From: Closterium sp. NIES-65
Taxonomy: Eukaryota; Streptophyta; Zygnematophyceae; Desmidiales; Closteriaceae
Direction of reading: 5' to 3'
Length of the DNA stretch: 64,000 bases
NCBI GenBank assembly: GCA_948144175.1
Contig: CANXME010002064.1
Location: forward strand, 248,001-312,000
Translations under genes and position numbers: made by a program
Shown: positions 1 through 9,449 of the stretch, one piece after another
Layout of the letters: each line of letters opens with the position of its first letter
Position numbering within the stretch: position 1 is the first letter of the stretch
The notes under the pieces: generated by a model
The model's input: the letters and a program-made list of their open reading frames with translations, nothing else
Database searches by the model: none
What the model was told of the DNA's origin: nothing

Positions 1-872
1 AAAGAGCTAGCGCGAAAGCAAGGAGCGCGAAGAGCTGGCGGGAGGAGCTAATAAGAACTGGCGGCCTGGCGCAAGGAGTTAAGAAGAGCTGACGGCCTGG
101 CGGGAGGAGCTGGCGCGGAAGCACGCGCGCGCGGAGCTGGCGGGCCTGGGGGAGCCATGTTGGAGACAACTAGGTGCTCTCTAGCCCTGCCGGTTGGGTC
201 GAGGAAACTAGTCGTTAAAGACATCACTGGCACTAGGCTGACGCCAGGCTCGCCTAGTTGACGTAATGTGGGTGACAGCCCGCGATCGTGCCGCGCAGTT
301 GGGTAGAAGGAACCGGTCGTTAAAGACATCACAGACACACGACTGGAACCAGGCCCGGCTAGTTGCAACACGTTAGCTGACGCCAGACTCAGGTAGTTGA
401 AACACCCCGACGAGGTCGGCTACTTGGCGCAACGTGGCTGACAGCTGGCGACGATAATCCCTCCCACAGCAGGTTGCAACTGGTGCTGGTGGGACTTCGT
501 AACTTCGGATTGACTGCTCATCTGACCCACGCGGCTCTGACCATGGGGGAGCAATTTTAGCGACAGCGGATTTCAGCGGTTCCTCCAACTCGCCCTGGTG
601 GTTCAACATGGCAGCCATGGCTAGCTTAGTAGCTCAGCTACTAGTTGTGCAGCGCACCTGTTGCTAGTGATGAATGGTAATGGCGAGTGGTGCGAGTGGA
701 GGGGGAGGTAACTAAGGTTGGTTATGGCGGGAGTGAGTTGGGTAATCACGCATACAGTACAGTGGGAGTGTTGCACATGGTGGCGCATTCAGCGTGTTAG
801 AGGGGCAATAGGGGCTATGGTAGTTACCCCCTGCGTCGCATGAGAGAATGAACGTGGAGGCTCGGGAAGAAA
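1..872. other. Non-element flank with degenerate ~105-bp direct repeats
   Basis: No convincing gene is visible. The first ~160 bases are purine-rich and repeat short GAGCTGGCG-type words. Around 193-254 and 298-359 there are two imperfect direct copies 105 bp apart, both containing CGTTAAAGACATCAC, and a third more degenerate copy follows near 397-455. Short minus-strand frames at 48-371 and 373-618 follow the repeats and resemble no family I recognise. The segment ends at the TGGGG target-site duplication of the next element. Confidence 0.5.
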
Positions 873-877
873 TGGGG

Positions 878-1168
878 TGTAAGGAAAATCCTTTTCCTTA
901 CTGAGCTCAACCACAGCGCGTACGCCCTCGGACTTCGGAAGGCTAGGCTCGGCCTAACTTTTAGGTCCAGAACCACTCTAGCGCAACCAAACCTAAATGC
1001 GGGGCTGTTCCGTGGCTTTAGTCACCCGAGTCGCCCCAACCTAGTTGCGAGGTTCTCGGCTAGCGTAATTGTGCCTATAAAGTGCCGTAGCCTTTCATTT
1101 GTATTCGGACTCTTGAGTCACGTCCTGTTATTGAATTCCGCGCTACTACTCTGATTCGATACATAACA
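878..1168 (+). repeat. Gyp-1 5' LTR
   Basis: It begins TGTAAGG and ends ATAACA, giving the TG...CA termini usual for LTRs. The same 291-bp sequence recurs at 5941-6231 with two substitutions (TTTTAGGT versus TTTTCGGT, and CTTTAGTC versus CTTTCGTC). The first bases form a 10-bp inverted repeat, GTAAGGAAAA / TTTTCCTTAC, around a TCC loop. Confidence 0.97.
1076..1082 (+). promoter_or_regulatory. TATA box in Gyp-1 LTR
   Basis: A TATAAAG motif sits about 90 bp before the LTR end, where the U3/R boundary of a plant-type LTR is expected. The 3' LTR has the same motif about 5,063 bp downstream. The position supports a core promoter, but the start site cannot be seen from sequence. Confidence 0.6.
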
Positions 1169-1170
1169 GC

Positions 1171-1182
1171 TGGTATCAGAGC
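1171..1182 (+). other. Gyp-1 primer binding site (initiator Met tRNA)
   Basis: TGGTATCAGAGC lies two bases inside the 5' LTR. It is complementary to the 3' end of plant-type initiator methionine tRNA, the standard primer for minus-strand synthesis in these elements. Pairing stops after 12 bases. Confidence 0.9.
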
Positions 1183-1344
1183 TACTTTCCTGCCCGCTTA
1201 GTCTTCCGTAGGCGAGTCCGTTTATATCGGGCGAGGACCTGACAGAATAGAAGGTTGGCCTGCGGTCGGTAGGTGAGCTCAATTAAAGCTCCTACGACTA
1301 GAAGCGTGTGCACCTTCAGATCTGTTAGGTGAAACAGTTCCAGC

Positions 1345-2442
1345 ATGACGAGTGAGCTAGAATCCTCTGCCCGCCGTAGTGTTAGGAACGTGACACAGGA
1401 GGAGTTTGACGAGTTGCAGACGAGGGCGGCCACGGTGACGACGCTACAGTCGCAACTCCAACAACTCATGGCGAAGTTCGAATCGCTCGATGGCGAACTT
1501 CAGACGCTGCGCGAGGAAAACTCATCACTTCGCCAGGCGCGTGGAGAGACGCGTCAGAGGCGGCCTGTTACCCGAGACGAGGATGCTGCGAGCGAAGCGA
1601 GAACGTCGGCGACACCTGAAGCAACAGAAGAAATCAACAGTGGGCAACGAGCAGTTATTAAAGTTAAACCTGCCACGCCCCCGCCGTTCAATCCGACCGA
1701 TAAAACCACAACAGTGAGCGGGTGGTTGTTTGCTGTTGAGATCTTCTTTAATGCAGCTAATATTCACGACAATGCAACACGTGTGAATTTTGTTGTATCA
1801 CTGCTGAGAGGACCGGCACTCGACTGGTGGCGCATGCAACTCGCAGAGGGAGGGGCCTCGGCAGGACATCAACGGGCGGTAGCTGGGGAGCAACAGTCGT
1901 CTGAAGCAATGGCGGTCCCAATCTTCAGATCGGCCATGAACCTCACGTGGCGAGCGTGGGGCGAAGCCTTGAAAAAGCGCTTTGAGCACATATCCGCGCG
2001 CAAACACGCTCGTGCGAGGCTTCGGGAATGGCGTCAGTTGGGAGCTGTTCAAGAATACACCGCGTCGTTCCTAGCACTCTGCGACCAGATCGACGGCATG
2101 AACGAAGACGAGAAGATGGACTGCTACGTGGCGGGATTGAAACCGGAAATACAGCTGGAAGTTGAAGTGCGACGCCCAGCGAATTTTTCGGAGCTCGTCG
2201 AGTTGGCAGATGCGCTAGACGCGCGGCGGGCATTCGCGAGGACGAGTTTCCGGGAGGGAAATCGTTTTCGAGGCCAGCACCAACACCCTTCCATCAACGG
2301 CGTGGACGCGATGGCAGCCCGGGTGTTTACCGGTCGCTGTTTCAACTGCAACCAGCCGGGCCACATGGTGCGGGACTGCCCGGCGCTTAAGAAGGACTTA
2401 GCTAACGACGGGAAGCAGTCGGGAAATGGAAAAAGTCAGTAG
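1345..2442 (+). CDS. gag: Gyp-1 Gag capsid/nucleocapsid protein
   Basis: A 365-residue Gag, the structural protein that forms cytoplasmic virus-like particles and binds element RNA. The N-terminal ~70 residues are heptad-like (LQSQLQQLMAKFESL, LQTLREENSSL) and probably coiled coil. A retrotransposon gag domain follows (FNAANIHD, LLRGPALDWWRM, WGEALKKRFE, REWRQLGAVQEYTASF). The C-terminus has a canonical CX2CX4HX4C zinc knuckle, CFNCNQPGHMVRDC. The ATG at 1345 is the first in frame after the leader. The frame ends in TAG at 2440 and pol lies in the -1 frame, so Gag-Pol probably needs frameshifting. There are no breaks, and size and order match chromovirus gag. Confidence 0.93.
   Translation: MTSELESSARRSVRNVTQEEFDELQTRAATVTTLQSQLQQLMAKFESLDGELQTLREENSSLRQARGETRQRRPVTRDEDAASEARTSATPEATEEINSGQRAVIKVKPATPPPFNPTDKTTTVSGWLFAVEIFFNAANIHDNATRVNFVVSLLRGPALDWWRMQLAEGGASAGHQRAVAGEQQSSEAMAVPIFRSAMNLTWRAWGEALKKRFEHISARKHARARLREWRQLGAVQEYTASFLALCDQIDGMNEDEKMDCYVAGLKPEIQLEVEVRRPANFSELVELADALDARRAFARTSFREGNRFRGQHQHPSINGVDAMAARVFTGRCFNCNQPGHMVRDCPALKKDLANDGKQSGNGKSQ
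2406..2442 (+). promoter_or_regulatory. gag/pol overlap, candidate -1 frameshift window
   Basis: The pol frame is -1 relative to gag and is open from 2406, just after an in-frame TAA at 2403, through the gag stop at 2440. An A-run sits in this 37-nt overlap, where gag codons read GGA AAA AGT. A AAA AGT is an imperfect slippery heptamer: the P-site tRNA can re-pair but the A-site match is poor. No strong pseudoknot was obvious by eye. The site is inferred, not proven. Confidence 0.45.
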
Positions 2443-2462
2443 TTGATGGGCCACCTGCTGAC

Positions 2463-5400
2463 TTGACTGCGTCGCCCAAACACCACCACCCCCACCAGGT
2501 AGTAGTGCCGATTTATGCAGTCGACCACTCCTGGCTGAATAAGGGGGGTGAACCTGTTGATCACCCTGTGCTGGTAGAAGGAAGAGTTGGGGATAATAAA
2601 ATAAAAATATTTGTTGATGGTGGAGCGAGCCACAGTTTGATGGATGTGACAAAAGCGAAGAAGCTGCGATTACAATTGGAGCGGTGCATGCCGGAGATCG
2701 ACGCGCGATTGGTCGACGGTACACCATTGGCGATTCGAGAACGGGTGCCACACGTTCGAGTCACATGCGGCGAACGTTTCAGTTTCACGACGAAGATGCT
2801 GGCGACGACTCTGGATGGCTGCGACATGCTGCTGGGGCGCGATTGGCTGCGAGAGTACAACCCGAGCATCGATTGGCGAACGGGCGACTGTCGCATCAAG
2901 TGGGGAGGCGAGTGGCGACGACTACCCCGGTGGAGTGGACCTGAAGCGACTACATCGACGGTCAGCGCCGTGACGATCAAGCGCGCCATGATTCGGGGCG
3001 CACAACTCTACGCCGTCCGATGGATCACATCAACGACCGTCGACGATACCCCCGATATCGAAAAGTTGTGCGCTGGCGTACCCGACGACCTGGCGAAACT
3101 CATTCGGAAATACCCAACCATTTTTCCAGATGACCTGCCCGCCGGTCTACCACCTCAACGCCCCCAGGACCACAAGATCCAACTCAAACCCGGCGCGCAG
3201 CCAACCGTGCGGACACAGTGGCGGCTGACGCAACCTGAGCTGGAGGAACTACGTCGACAACTTGACTACGTGTTGGAGAAAGGCTTCGTCCGGCCCAGCA
3301 CGTCTCCGTTCGCCGCCCCAATCCTGTTCACACCGAAGAAGGATGGGGGCCTTCGCATGTGCATCGACTACAGGGCGCTGAATCGAGTTACAATTAAATC
3401 CCGATACCCGATACCACGCGCCGACGAACTCATCGACCAGCTTCGCGGAGCAAAATTCTTCTCGAAAATAGACTTGCGAGGGGGTTACCACCAGATTCGC
3501 GTCGACGAGGCAGATTGCTACAAGACCGCGTTTCGTACCTGGTACGGGAGTTACGAGTACACAGTCATGCCATTCGGTCTGACAAACGCGCCCTCAACCT
3601 TCCAGCTGACCATGCACGAGATTTTTCGGTCGCTGTTGGACAAGTGCGTCATAGTGTACTTAGACGATATCCTCGTCTATTCCACCACCCGGGAGCAGCA
3701 CTTAAAGGACCTCGACCAAGACTTTACGCTACTGCAGCAAAATCGCCTCATCACCAAGGGATCTAAGTGCGAGTTTTTAAAACCCGAACTGGAGTTCCTC
3801 GGCCACATCATCTCCGTCGAAGGCGTTAAAATCGACCCCAAGAAGATCAGCACCATTCAAGAATGGAAGCCGCCGTCTAATTTGCGGGAACTCCAAAGTT
3901 TTTTGGGGTTCGTGAATTACGTCCGCCGGTTCATCCCAAACATGGCGGGGGTGACTTCCCCGCTCACGGACCTGCTGAAGAACGGCGCGTTTTTTGAATG
4001 GGGGGGAGAACAGCAGGCTGCATTCGACGCACTCAAACTTTTTCTGACGACCCCGCCGGTTCTTCGGATAGCTGATCCTCACCGTCCGTTCGAGCTCGTC
4101 ACCGACGCTAGTGACATCGCTGTCGGCGCGGTGCTGTTACAAGACTTCGGCGACGGACTCCAGCCCATCGCCTACGAATCCCGCAAGCTGAACCCGGCCG
4201 AGCGAAATTATCCGGTTCATGACAAGGAGTTACTGGCGATCGTCCACGCGTTCAAAACCTGGCGCTGCTATCTAACCGGGGCCGACGTAACAGTACGGAC
4301 AGACCACAAGTCACTACAGTTCATTCGCGCACAACCGACACTGAACTCACGACAGACCCGTTGGCTCGACTACCTCGAGTCCAATTTTCACTACAGGGTC
4401 ACCTACAAACGGGGGGCAAATAACATCGCCGACGCCCTGACCCGTCCATCTGCCCACACCGCCGCTGTACTGATTACCCAGACCAACCCACTATTAACCG
4501 GCCTATTCACCCACGGCTACAACACTGATCCGTTCTTCACCACCAGCACCAACAGCCCACTCGTCACTAAGCAAGGGCCCTATTATCTAAAATCCGGTAC
4601 CAATCGGATTTGGGTCCCTGCTTATCGACTACTACGGGAGCTACTGATACAGGAAGCCCACGACTCAAACCTCTCGGGTCACTACGGGGTCGACAAAACT
4701 GCAAAAACTCTGGGTCGTCATTATTACTGGCCGGAGTTAACCCACGACGTGCAGCGGTATGTCACCTCGTGCGCCACGTGTCAGCTGATGAAGTCCTCCC
4801 GCCTGCGGCCAGCTGGATTGCTGCAACCGCTCGCGCCACCTACCAGACCCTGGCAACAAGTGACGATGGATTTCGTCACAAGATTACCGGCCGGCCCCAG
4901 TGGTAACGACGCGATTCTCGTCGTCGTCGATCGCCTGACCAAGATGGCTCACTTCGCCGCATGCAAGACGACGATCACGGCCGAAGAAACTGCCAGATTA
5001 TTCCTGGCGACTGTCGTCCGCCTCCACGGCATCCCATCGGCGATCATCAGCGACCGAGACCCGCGCTTCACGTCCAACTTCTGGACGAAAACGTGGGACC
5101 AGTACGGCACGCGCCTGCACCTATCGACGGCCTACCATCCTCAATCGGACGGCCAGACCGAGCGGACAAATCAGACAATGGAGCAGCTGATACGCACCAC
5201 GTGCACCGACTCGACACAGTGGGAAGAATCTCTTCCCTTGATTGAGTTCGCGTATAATAATGCTCCTTCGGCGACGACCAACCAGTCACCATTCTTTCTG
5301 AATTACGGGCTAGACCCTGTGACCCCGCTGTCGCCACCGATCGAAAATCCGGCGCCAAGGTCGCAGCGTTTCGTCGAGACTTTACGTAAGCATCAGCAAA

Positions 5401-5945
5401 ACACCGCCGAAGCCATCAACAAAGCCAACCAGATCGCTAAGCGGAATGCTGACCGAAGACGACGGGATCTTCCCCTCGCACCAGGGCAATTAGTCCTGCT
5501 CGACACCAGAAATTTGGGGGTGCCTCTCCCAAATATACTACGCCCAAGATTTTGCGGACCCTTTCGCATTATCCGCATGGTGACACCTGTCACCGCCCAG
5601 CTGCTACTCCCTGACGACTGGCGAATACACGACTCCTTCCACGTCACTCTCCTGCGACCGTTCGTCTCCAACACGAGTGATCTCGACCGTCAACGCCTAT
5701 ATCCGACGGTTCGCCCGGTTCCCGAACCCACGACCGAACCGGATAAAATTCTGGCTCACAGGGTCCGGGGACAACGAGCTTCAGCAGCCGTCGATTTCCT
5801 GGTCCGATGGGTCGATCGTACGAGCGAAGACGACCTCTGGATCTCGGCCGACACTCTCGGTTCACACCCTGCAGTTCGGGACTATTTACGCCGACGACAT
5901 GTCCCAGATGTGGGTAGTCTCATCTCAGGAGGGGGGGTGGTGTAA
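2463..5945 (+). CDS. pol: Gyp-1 Pol polyprotein with chromodomain
   Basis: Uninterrupted polyprotein, about 1,160 residues counted from a non-ATG TTG at 2463; the frame is open from 2406, so translation probably arrives by frameshift. In order: aspartic protease with DGGAS at about 52-56 (the usual DSG/DTG is changed); reverse transcriptase ([24 protein letters not shown] near 399-402); RNase H starting at TDAS near 547; integrase zinc region (H740, C770, C773); a DD35E core at D803, D864 and E900 with exact 35-residue spacing; and a chromodomain near 1095-1142 that would direct integration to modified histones. The TAA stop at 5943-5945 lies inside the 3' LTR. All visible catalytic residues except the protease variant are intact. 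Confidence 0.95.
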   Translation: MTASPKHHHPHQVVVPIYAVDHSWLNKGGEPVDHPVLVEGRVGDNKIKIFVDGGASHSLMDVTKAKKLRLQLERCMPEIDARLVDGTPLAIRERVPHVRVTCGERFSFTTKMLATTLDGCDMLLGRDWLREYNPSIDWRTGDCRIKWGGEWRRLPRWSGPEATTSTVSAVTIKRAMIRGAQLYAVRWITSTTVDDTPDIEKLCAGVPDDLAKLIRKYPTIFPDDLPAGLPPQRPQDHKIQLKPGAQPTVRTQWRLTQPELEELRRQLDYVLEKGFVRPSTSPFAAPILFTPKKDGGLRMCIDYRALNRVTIKSRYPIPRADELIDQLRGAKFFSKIDLRGGYHQIRVDEADCYKTAFRTWYGSYEYTVMPFGLTNAPSTFQLTMHEIFRSLLDKCVIVYLDDILVYSTTREQHLKDLDQDFTLLQQNRLITKGSKCEFLKPELEFLGHIISVEGVKIDPKKISTIQEWKPPSNLRELQSFLGFVNYVRRFIPNMAGVTSPLTDLLKNGAFFEWGGEQQAAFDALKLFLTTPPVLRIADPHRPFELVTDASDIAVGAVLLQDFGDGLQPIAYESRKLNPAERNYPVHDKELLAIVHAFKTWRCYLTGADVTVRTDHKSLQFIRAQPTLNSRQTRWLDYLESNFHYRVTYKRGANNIADALTRPSAHTAAVLITQTNPLLTGLFTHGYNTDPFFTTSTNSPLVTKQGPYYLKSGTNRIWVPAYRLLRELLIQEAHDSNLSGHYGVDKTAKTLGRHYYWPELTHDVQRYVTSCATCQLMKSSRLRPAGLLQPLAPPTRPWQQVTMDFVTRLPAGPSGNDAILVVVDRLTKMAHFAACKTTITAEETARLFLATVVRLHGIPSAIISDRDPRFTSNFWTKTWDQYGTRLHLSTAYHPQSDGQTERTNQTMEQLIRTTCTDSTQWEESLPLIEFAYNNAPSATTNQSPFFLNYGLDPVTPLSPPIENPAPRSQRFVETLRKHQQNTAEAINKANQIAKRNADRRRRDLPLAPGQLVLLDTRNLGVPLPNILRPRFCGPFRIIRMVTPVTAQLLLPDDWRIHDSFHVTLLRPFVSNTSDLDRQRLYPTVRPVPEPTTEPDKILAHRVRGQRASAAVDFLVRWVDRTSEDDLWISADTLGSHPAVRDYLRRRHVPDVGSLISGGGVV
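5927..5940 (+). other. Gyp-1 polypurine tract
   Basis: AGGAGGGGGGGTGG directly abuts the 3' LTR and would prime plus-strand DNA synthesis. It also encodes the last residues of Pol (ISGGGVV). Confidence 0.9.
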
Positions 5946-6231
5946 GGAAAATCCTTTTCCTTACTGAGCTCAACCACAGCGCGTACGCCCTCGGACTTCG
6001 GAAGGCTAGGCTCGGCCTAACTTTTCGGTCCAGAACCACTCTAGCGCAACCAAACCTAAATGCGGGGCTGTTCCGTGGCTTTCGTCACCCGAGTCGCCCC
6101 AACCTAGTTGCGAGGTTCTCGGCTAGCGTAATTGTGCCTATAAAGTGCCGTAGCCTTTCATTTGTATTCGGACTCTTGAGTCACGTCCTGTTATTGAATT
6201 CCGCGCTACTACTCTGATTCGATACATAACA
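5941..6231 (+). repeat. Gyp-1 3' LTR
   Basis: A 291-bp copy of 878-1168 with two differences, followed at once by the TGGGG target duplication at 6232-6236. Confidence 0.97.
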
Positions 6232-6236
6232 TGGGG

Positions 6237-6592
6237 AGTTCTAGCCTATGATGCTACAGAAATGTGTCCCCCCGATTCACTTAGCCAAATTCAAGGCTTC
6301 TTTTGAATTCCAACCTTATAATCCTAACAGACTTTGTCTGTGGCTTTCGCCACTATATGTCAAAGATGCCTAGCCGATTTTGTGTGCAGTACCTTGGCGA
6401 CTCGGCCCTCAATGGTGTGGTGTTTAGATATTCACAAAAAGCCCGGTCTGACATGAGGGAAGAAGCCGCTCGATATTATTGGCGATGACGCTCGGCACTC
6501 TGAAGTGGCAGGGTGATCCTGGATCAAAACACGGATCTTGCAGGGTCAACCGAAACATCTTGAGAACCCTGTTGCACGCAGATGTGAAATCG
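6237..6592. other. Flank between Gyp-1 and Gyp-2, no gene recognised
   Basis: About 356 bases of lower-GC sequence between two insertions. After removal of Gyp-2 it would join 20605. Short frames exist on both strands (for example + 6303-6488 and - from 6592) but resemble nothing I know. The last five bases, AATCG, are the Gyp-2 target duplication. Confidence 0.5.
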
Positions 6593-6933
6593 TGTAAGGA
6601 AAATCCCTTTTCCTTACTTCGCATCCCTGCTCAACGCGTACATCACTGTAGCACCTCAGTCAACACCGTTACCACTCGCGATCCTCGCATCGACAATCAT
6701 CCCGCCATTTTCGCACATCGCACCCCTACCTCACGGCTCGGCTGGTAACCCGCGCTCCGGGCCTCCGCTTCGACACTTTCCCAACCTCAGTCCCAGGCTC
6801 GTCGCGCGACAACCACAGTCCATTACCGTTACCACTGTAGTTTCGCTATATATTCTTTGCTCATGCCTTCGCTCATTGGATCCTTGCTTCGATAGTGCAA
6901 TTCTCGTTTGTTCACTCAATTGCACTCGTAACA
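6593..6933 (+). repeat. Gyp-2 5' LTR
   Basis: It begins TGTAAGGAAAATCCC and ends CGTAACA. It carries the same terminal inverted repeat as Gyp-1 with a 4-nt loop. A TATATA motif at about 6847-6852 is the likely core promoter. Confidence 0.96.
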
Positions 6934-6935
6934 CT

Positions 6936-6949
6936 TGGTATTCAGAGCC
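6936..6949 (+). other. Gyp-2 primer binding site
   Basis: TGGTATTCAGAGCC, two bases inside the LTR, matches the initiator-Met PBS TGGTATCAGAGCC with one extra T. Confidence 0.8.
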
Positions 6950-7114
6950 TACGATCTCATCTCGGACCGCATCCACACTTTCGCTTCCCCACTATCTCAA
7001 TTTTGGGGGGGGTAGACGTCTCTCAGCGATACAGCACCGCCGCTCGTAGTGCTCTCTCGTAAGCACGCACGGCCACGACCGAGGCTCTCCCTGAGCTTGC
7101 CCGACACCCCCAAC

Positions 7115-8266
7115 ATGGCCGATTTCACGCTCGCCACATTGACGCAGGAGCAGCTTGATCGTCTCGTGCGTCAACTGGAAGATTCGGCGCTCGAAATCGC
7201 GACGCTCACGGCGGAACGTGACTCCGCCCGTCAACAATCCACGGTGAACATTCCGGCGACACCACACGCACCGACAAATGCATCTGCACAATCGGACGAG
7301 CCGATCATCATCTCGTCCGGCACACCAACACAACACGACAGCATGGGACAACGCTCAGGCGCAGCCAGTGATGGCGCCGCCCAGCCAATGCTTGGCATGG
7401 GAGGAGGCAGGATCGCACCAAGCCTGCGGGAGCCCCGGGAAGCCCGTCGGCACGTGGAATTTGCGGCAACAAGTGGCGAACAGGCCATTATGGCACCAAT
7501 GCCGCTCAAGCCGCAACGCCCGCCCTGCTTCCACCCAAGCCAACGCGGAGGTCCGACGGTTCAATCGTGGGTCTTCACGATGAACGTCTTCTTCGACGCA
7601 AACTACGTCAAGTCGGACGCCGCGAAGATCCGGTATGCAGTTTCGCTGCTAAGGGGCCCCGCCATGGACTGGTGGCGAGTCATCGTGACATCGCCACGCG
7701 CCTACGAGCCACCGTTGCACGAGGAAGGGCCCACGGGTCCAGCTGTCACCTGGAGTTTGTTCTGCGAGACCGCCCAATACAGCACGTGGGATGCGTGGTG
7801 CGCACGGCTACGGGCGCGCTTCGAGCCGATCGCGGCTTCGATTTCGGCGCGTCAGAGATTGCGCACTTGGCGCCAGCTCGGGTCGGTTCAAGATTATACA
7901 AGCGGTTTTCTCGCACTTTGCGAACAGGTCGGCTACATGCACGAAGCGGAGCGGGTGGACCGTTACGTTGGAGGGCTGAAGCCGGATATCTCGCACGAAA
8001 TCATGCTGCGCGGACTCTCTAACTTCAACGAGATTCTCGCGCTCGCCGAGAAAATCGACATTCTACGCCGACCGAGACCGGGGTCCTACTACGGACATCG
8101 CCCTCGAGGACCGACCGAGCACGCCATTGTACACGCCGTCGCAACGAATGCAGCTGCCACACCGTTTAAGGGGCGCTGCTTTGCTTGCAACAGGCCGGGC
8201 CATCGCAAGAGCGAATGCCCAGAGGAGCTGAGGCGCCGCGGAGCAGAGCAGGGGAGGGAGTCTTAG
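7115..8266 (+). CDS. gag: Gyp-2 Gag protein
   Basis: A 383-residue Gag counted from the ATG at 7115 (MADFTLATLTQEQLDRL). The frame is open further upstream but only through a GTG. It shows an N-terminal coiled-coil-like stretch, the retrotransposon gag core (VSLLRGPAMDWWRV, WDAWCARLRARFEPI, LRTWRQLGSVQDYTSGFLAL) and a canonical zinc knuckle CFACNRPGHRKSEC near the C-terminus. It ends in TAG at 8264, overlapping pol in the -1 frame as in Gyp-1. No stop or frameshift is seen, so the protein could still be made from the active LTR-type promoter upstream. Confidence 0.9.
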   Translation: MADFTLATLTQEQLDRLVRQLEDSALEIATLTAERDSARQQSTVNIPATPHAPTNASAQSDEPIIISSGTPTQHDSMGQRSGAASDGAAQPMLGMGGGRIAPSLREPREARRHVEFAATSGEQAIMAPMPLKPQRPPCFHPSQRGGPTVQSWVFTMNVFFDANYVKSDAAKIRYAVSLLRGPAMDWWRVIVTSPRAYEPPLHEEGPTGPAVTWSLFCETAQYSTWDAWCARLRARFEPIAASISARQRLRTWRQLGSVQDYTSGFLALCEQVGYMHEAERVDRYVGGLKPDISHEIMLRGLSNFNEILALAEKIDILRRPRPGSYYGHRPRGPTEHAIVHAVATNAAATPFKGRCFACNRPGHRKSECPEELRRRGAEQGRES

Positions 8267-9449
8267 AGCCAGGGAAACGCCAGAAGTCAGTAGAAGTTGG
8301 GCCAACTACTGACGAGACTGCCTGCTCGCCCAACCGCACCGACCCTCACCGAGTCACAGTACCGATTCACGCCATCGATCGGGCTCGGATGAATAAGGAG
8401 GGTACAGCGACGGATTGCCCAGTACTGATCTACGGGAAGATACAGGGAGCAGCAGTGAAGATTTTTATTGACGGAGGAGCAAGTCACAGTTTAGTTAATA
8501 CCGCGACCGCACGGAAACTGCAGTTAACACTTAACCGCTGCTTACCTGAGATAGACGCACGCTTAGTCGACGGCACGCCACTGGCCATACGGGAAAAGGT
8601 GGAGCGAGTAAAAATCCGCTGCGGAGGGAACTTCGGGTTTACACAGGAAATGCTCGCCACGACACTGGATGGGCACGACATTTTATTGGGACGTGATTGG
8701 CTGCGACGGTATAACCCGCGAATTGACTGGACGACGGGTAGCTGCACCGTGCGAAGTAGTGGTAACTGGGTCGAACTACCTCGCTGGCGGTCACCCGAGT
8801 CTTAAACGGTCTACGTCAACGCCATCACGATGAAACGGGTTGTTGCCGCGGGAGCTGACGTGTACGCAGTGGATATAGCACTAGTAGGAGAAGAAGAGCA
8901 GCCGAGCGATTTTCAGAAAGTGTTAGCAGCGGTACCGCCCGTACTTCAGGATCTGTTGAAACGGTACCCGGGGATTTTTCCAGACGATTTACCGCAAGGA
9001 TTGCCACCTCAGCGGGCGCATGACCATAGGATCGAGTTAGAACCGGGGGCACAGCCAACTGTACAGCGCCAGTTCAGACTGACACAGCCCGAGCTCGACG
9101 AACTAAGGAAGCAGTTAGATTATTTGTTAGAGAAGCAGTTTATCCGACCGAGCTCGTCACCGTTCGCCGCACCGATACTGTTCACACCGAAAAAAGACGG
9201 AGGATTTCGCATGTGCATTGATTACCGAGCGCTCAACAGAGTAACAGTCAAATTGCGATACCCCATCCCCCGCGCCGACGAACTGATCGACCAGCTGCGA
9301 ACAGCACGGGTATTTTCGAAAATAGACTTACGGGGGGGTTACCATCAAATTCGGGTCGAACCATTGGATTGCGCCAAGACAGCATTTAGGACTAGGTACG
9401 GGTCATTCGAGTACACGGTGATGCCTTTCGGGCTGACCAACGCGCCCGC
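8185..9449 (+). pseudogene. pol: Gyp-2 pol, part 1 (protease and N-terminal RT)
   Basis: This is the -1 frame after gag and overlaps gag by 82 nt. It encodes the aspartic protease with DGGAS (FIDGGASHSL) and the first half of RT ([43 protein letters not shown]). A TAA at 8803-8805 interrupts the frame between PR and RT, and the same frame resumes at once, so this is one nonsense change rather than a frameshift. The frame is then cut at 9449 by Cop-1. The continuing RT codons appear at 16442. Confidence 0.93.

Larger units (their letters stand above)
878..6231 (+). mobile_element. Gyp-1: complete Ty3/gypsy chromovirus
   Basis: This is a complete LTR retrotransposon of 5,354 bp. It has two 291-bp LTRs, a PBS after the 5' LTR, gag, pol and a polypurine tract. 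The 5-bp target-site duplication TGGGG lies at 873-877 and 6232-6236. The LTRs differ at two positions by eye (about 0.7 percent), so the insertion is young. Pol order PR-RT-RNaseH-IN plus a C-terminal chromodomain places it in the chromovirus branch of Metaviridae. Both reading frames are uninterrupted, so it looks coding-competent. Confidence 0.97.

Noticed and set aside
6303-6624. Short frames in the flank between Gyp-1 and Gyp-2
   Set aside because: They are about 60 codons each, on opposite strands, partly inside the LTR, with no recognisable family.
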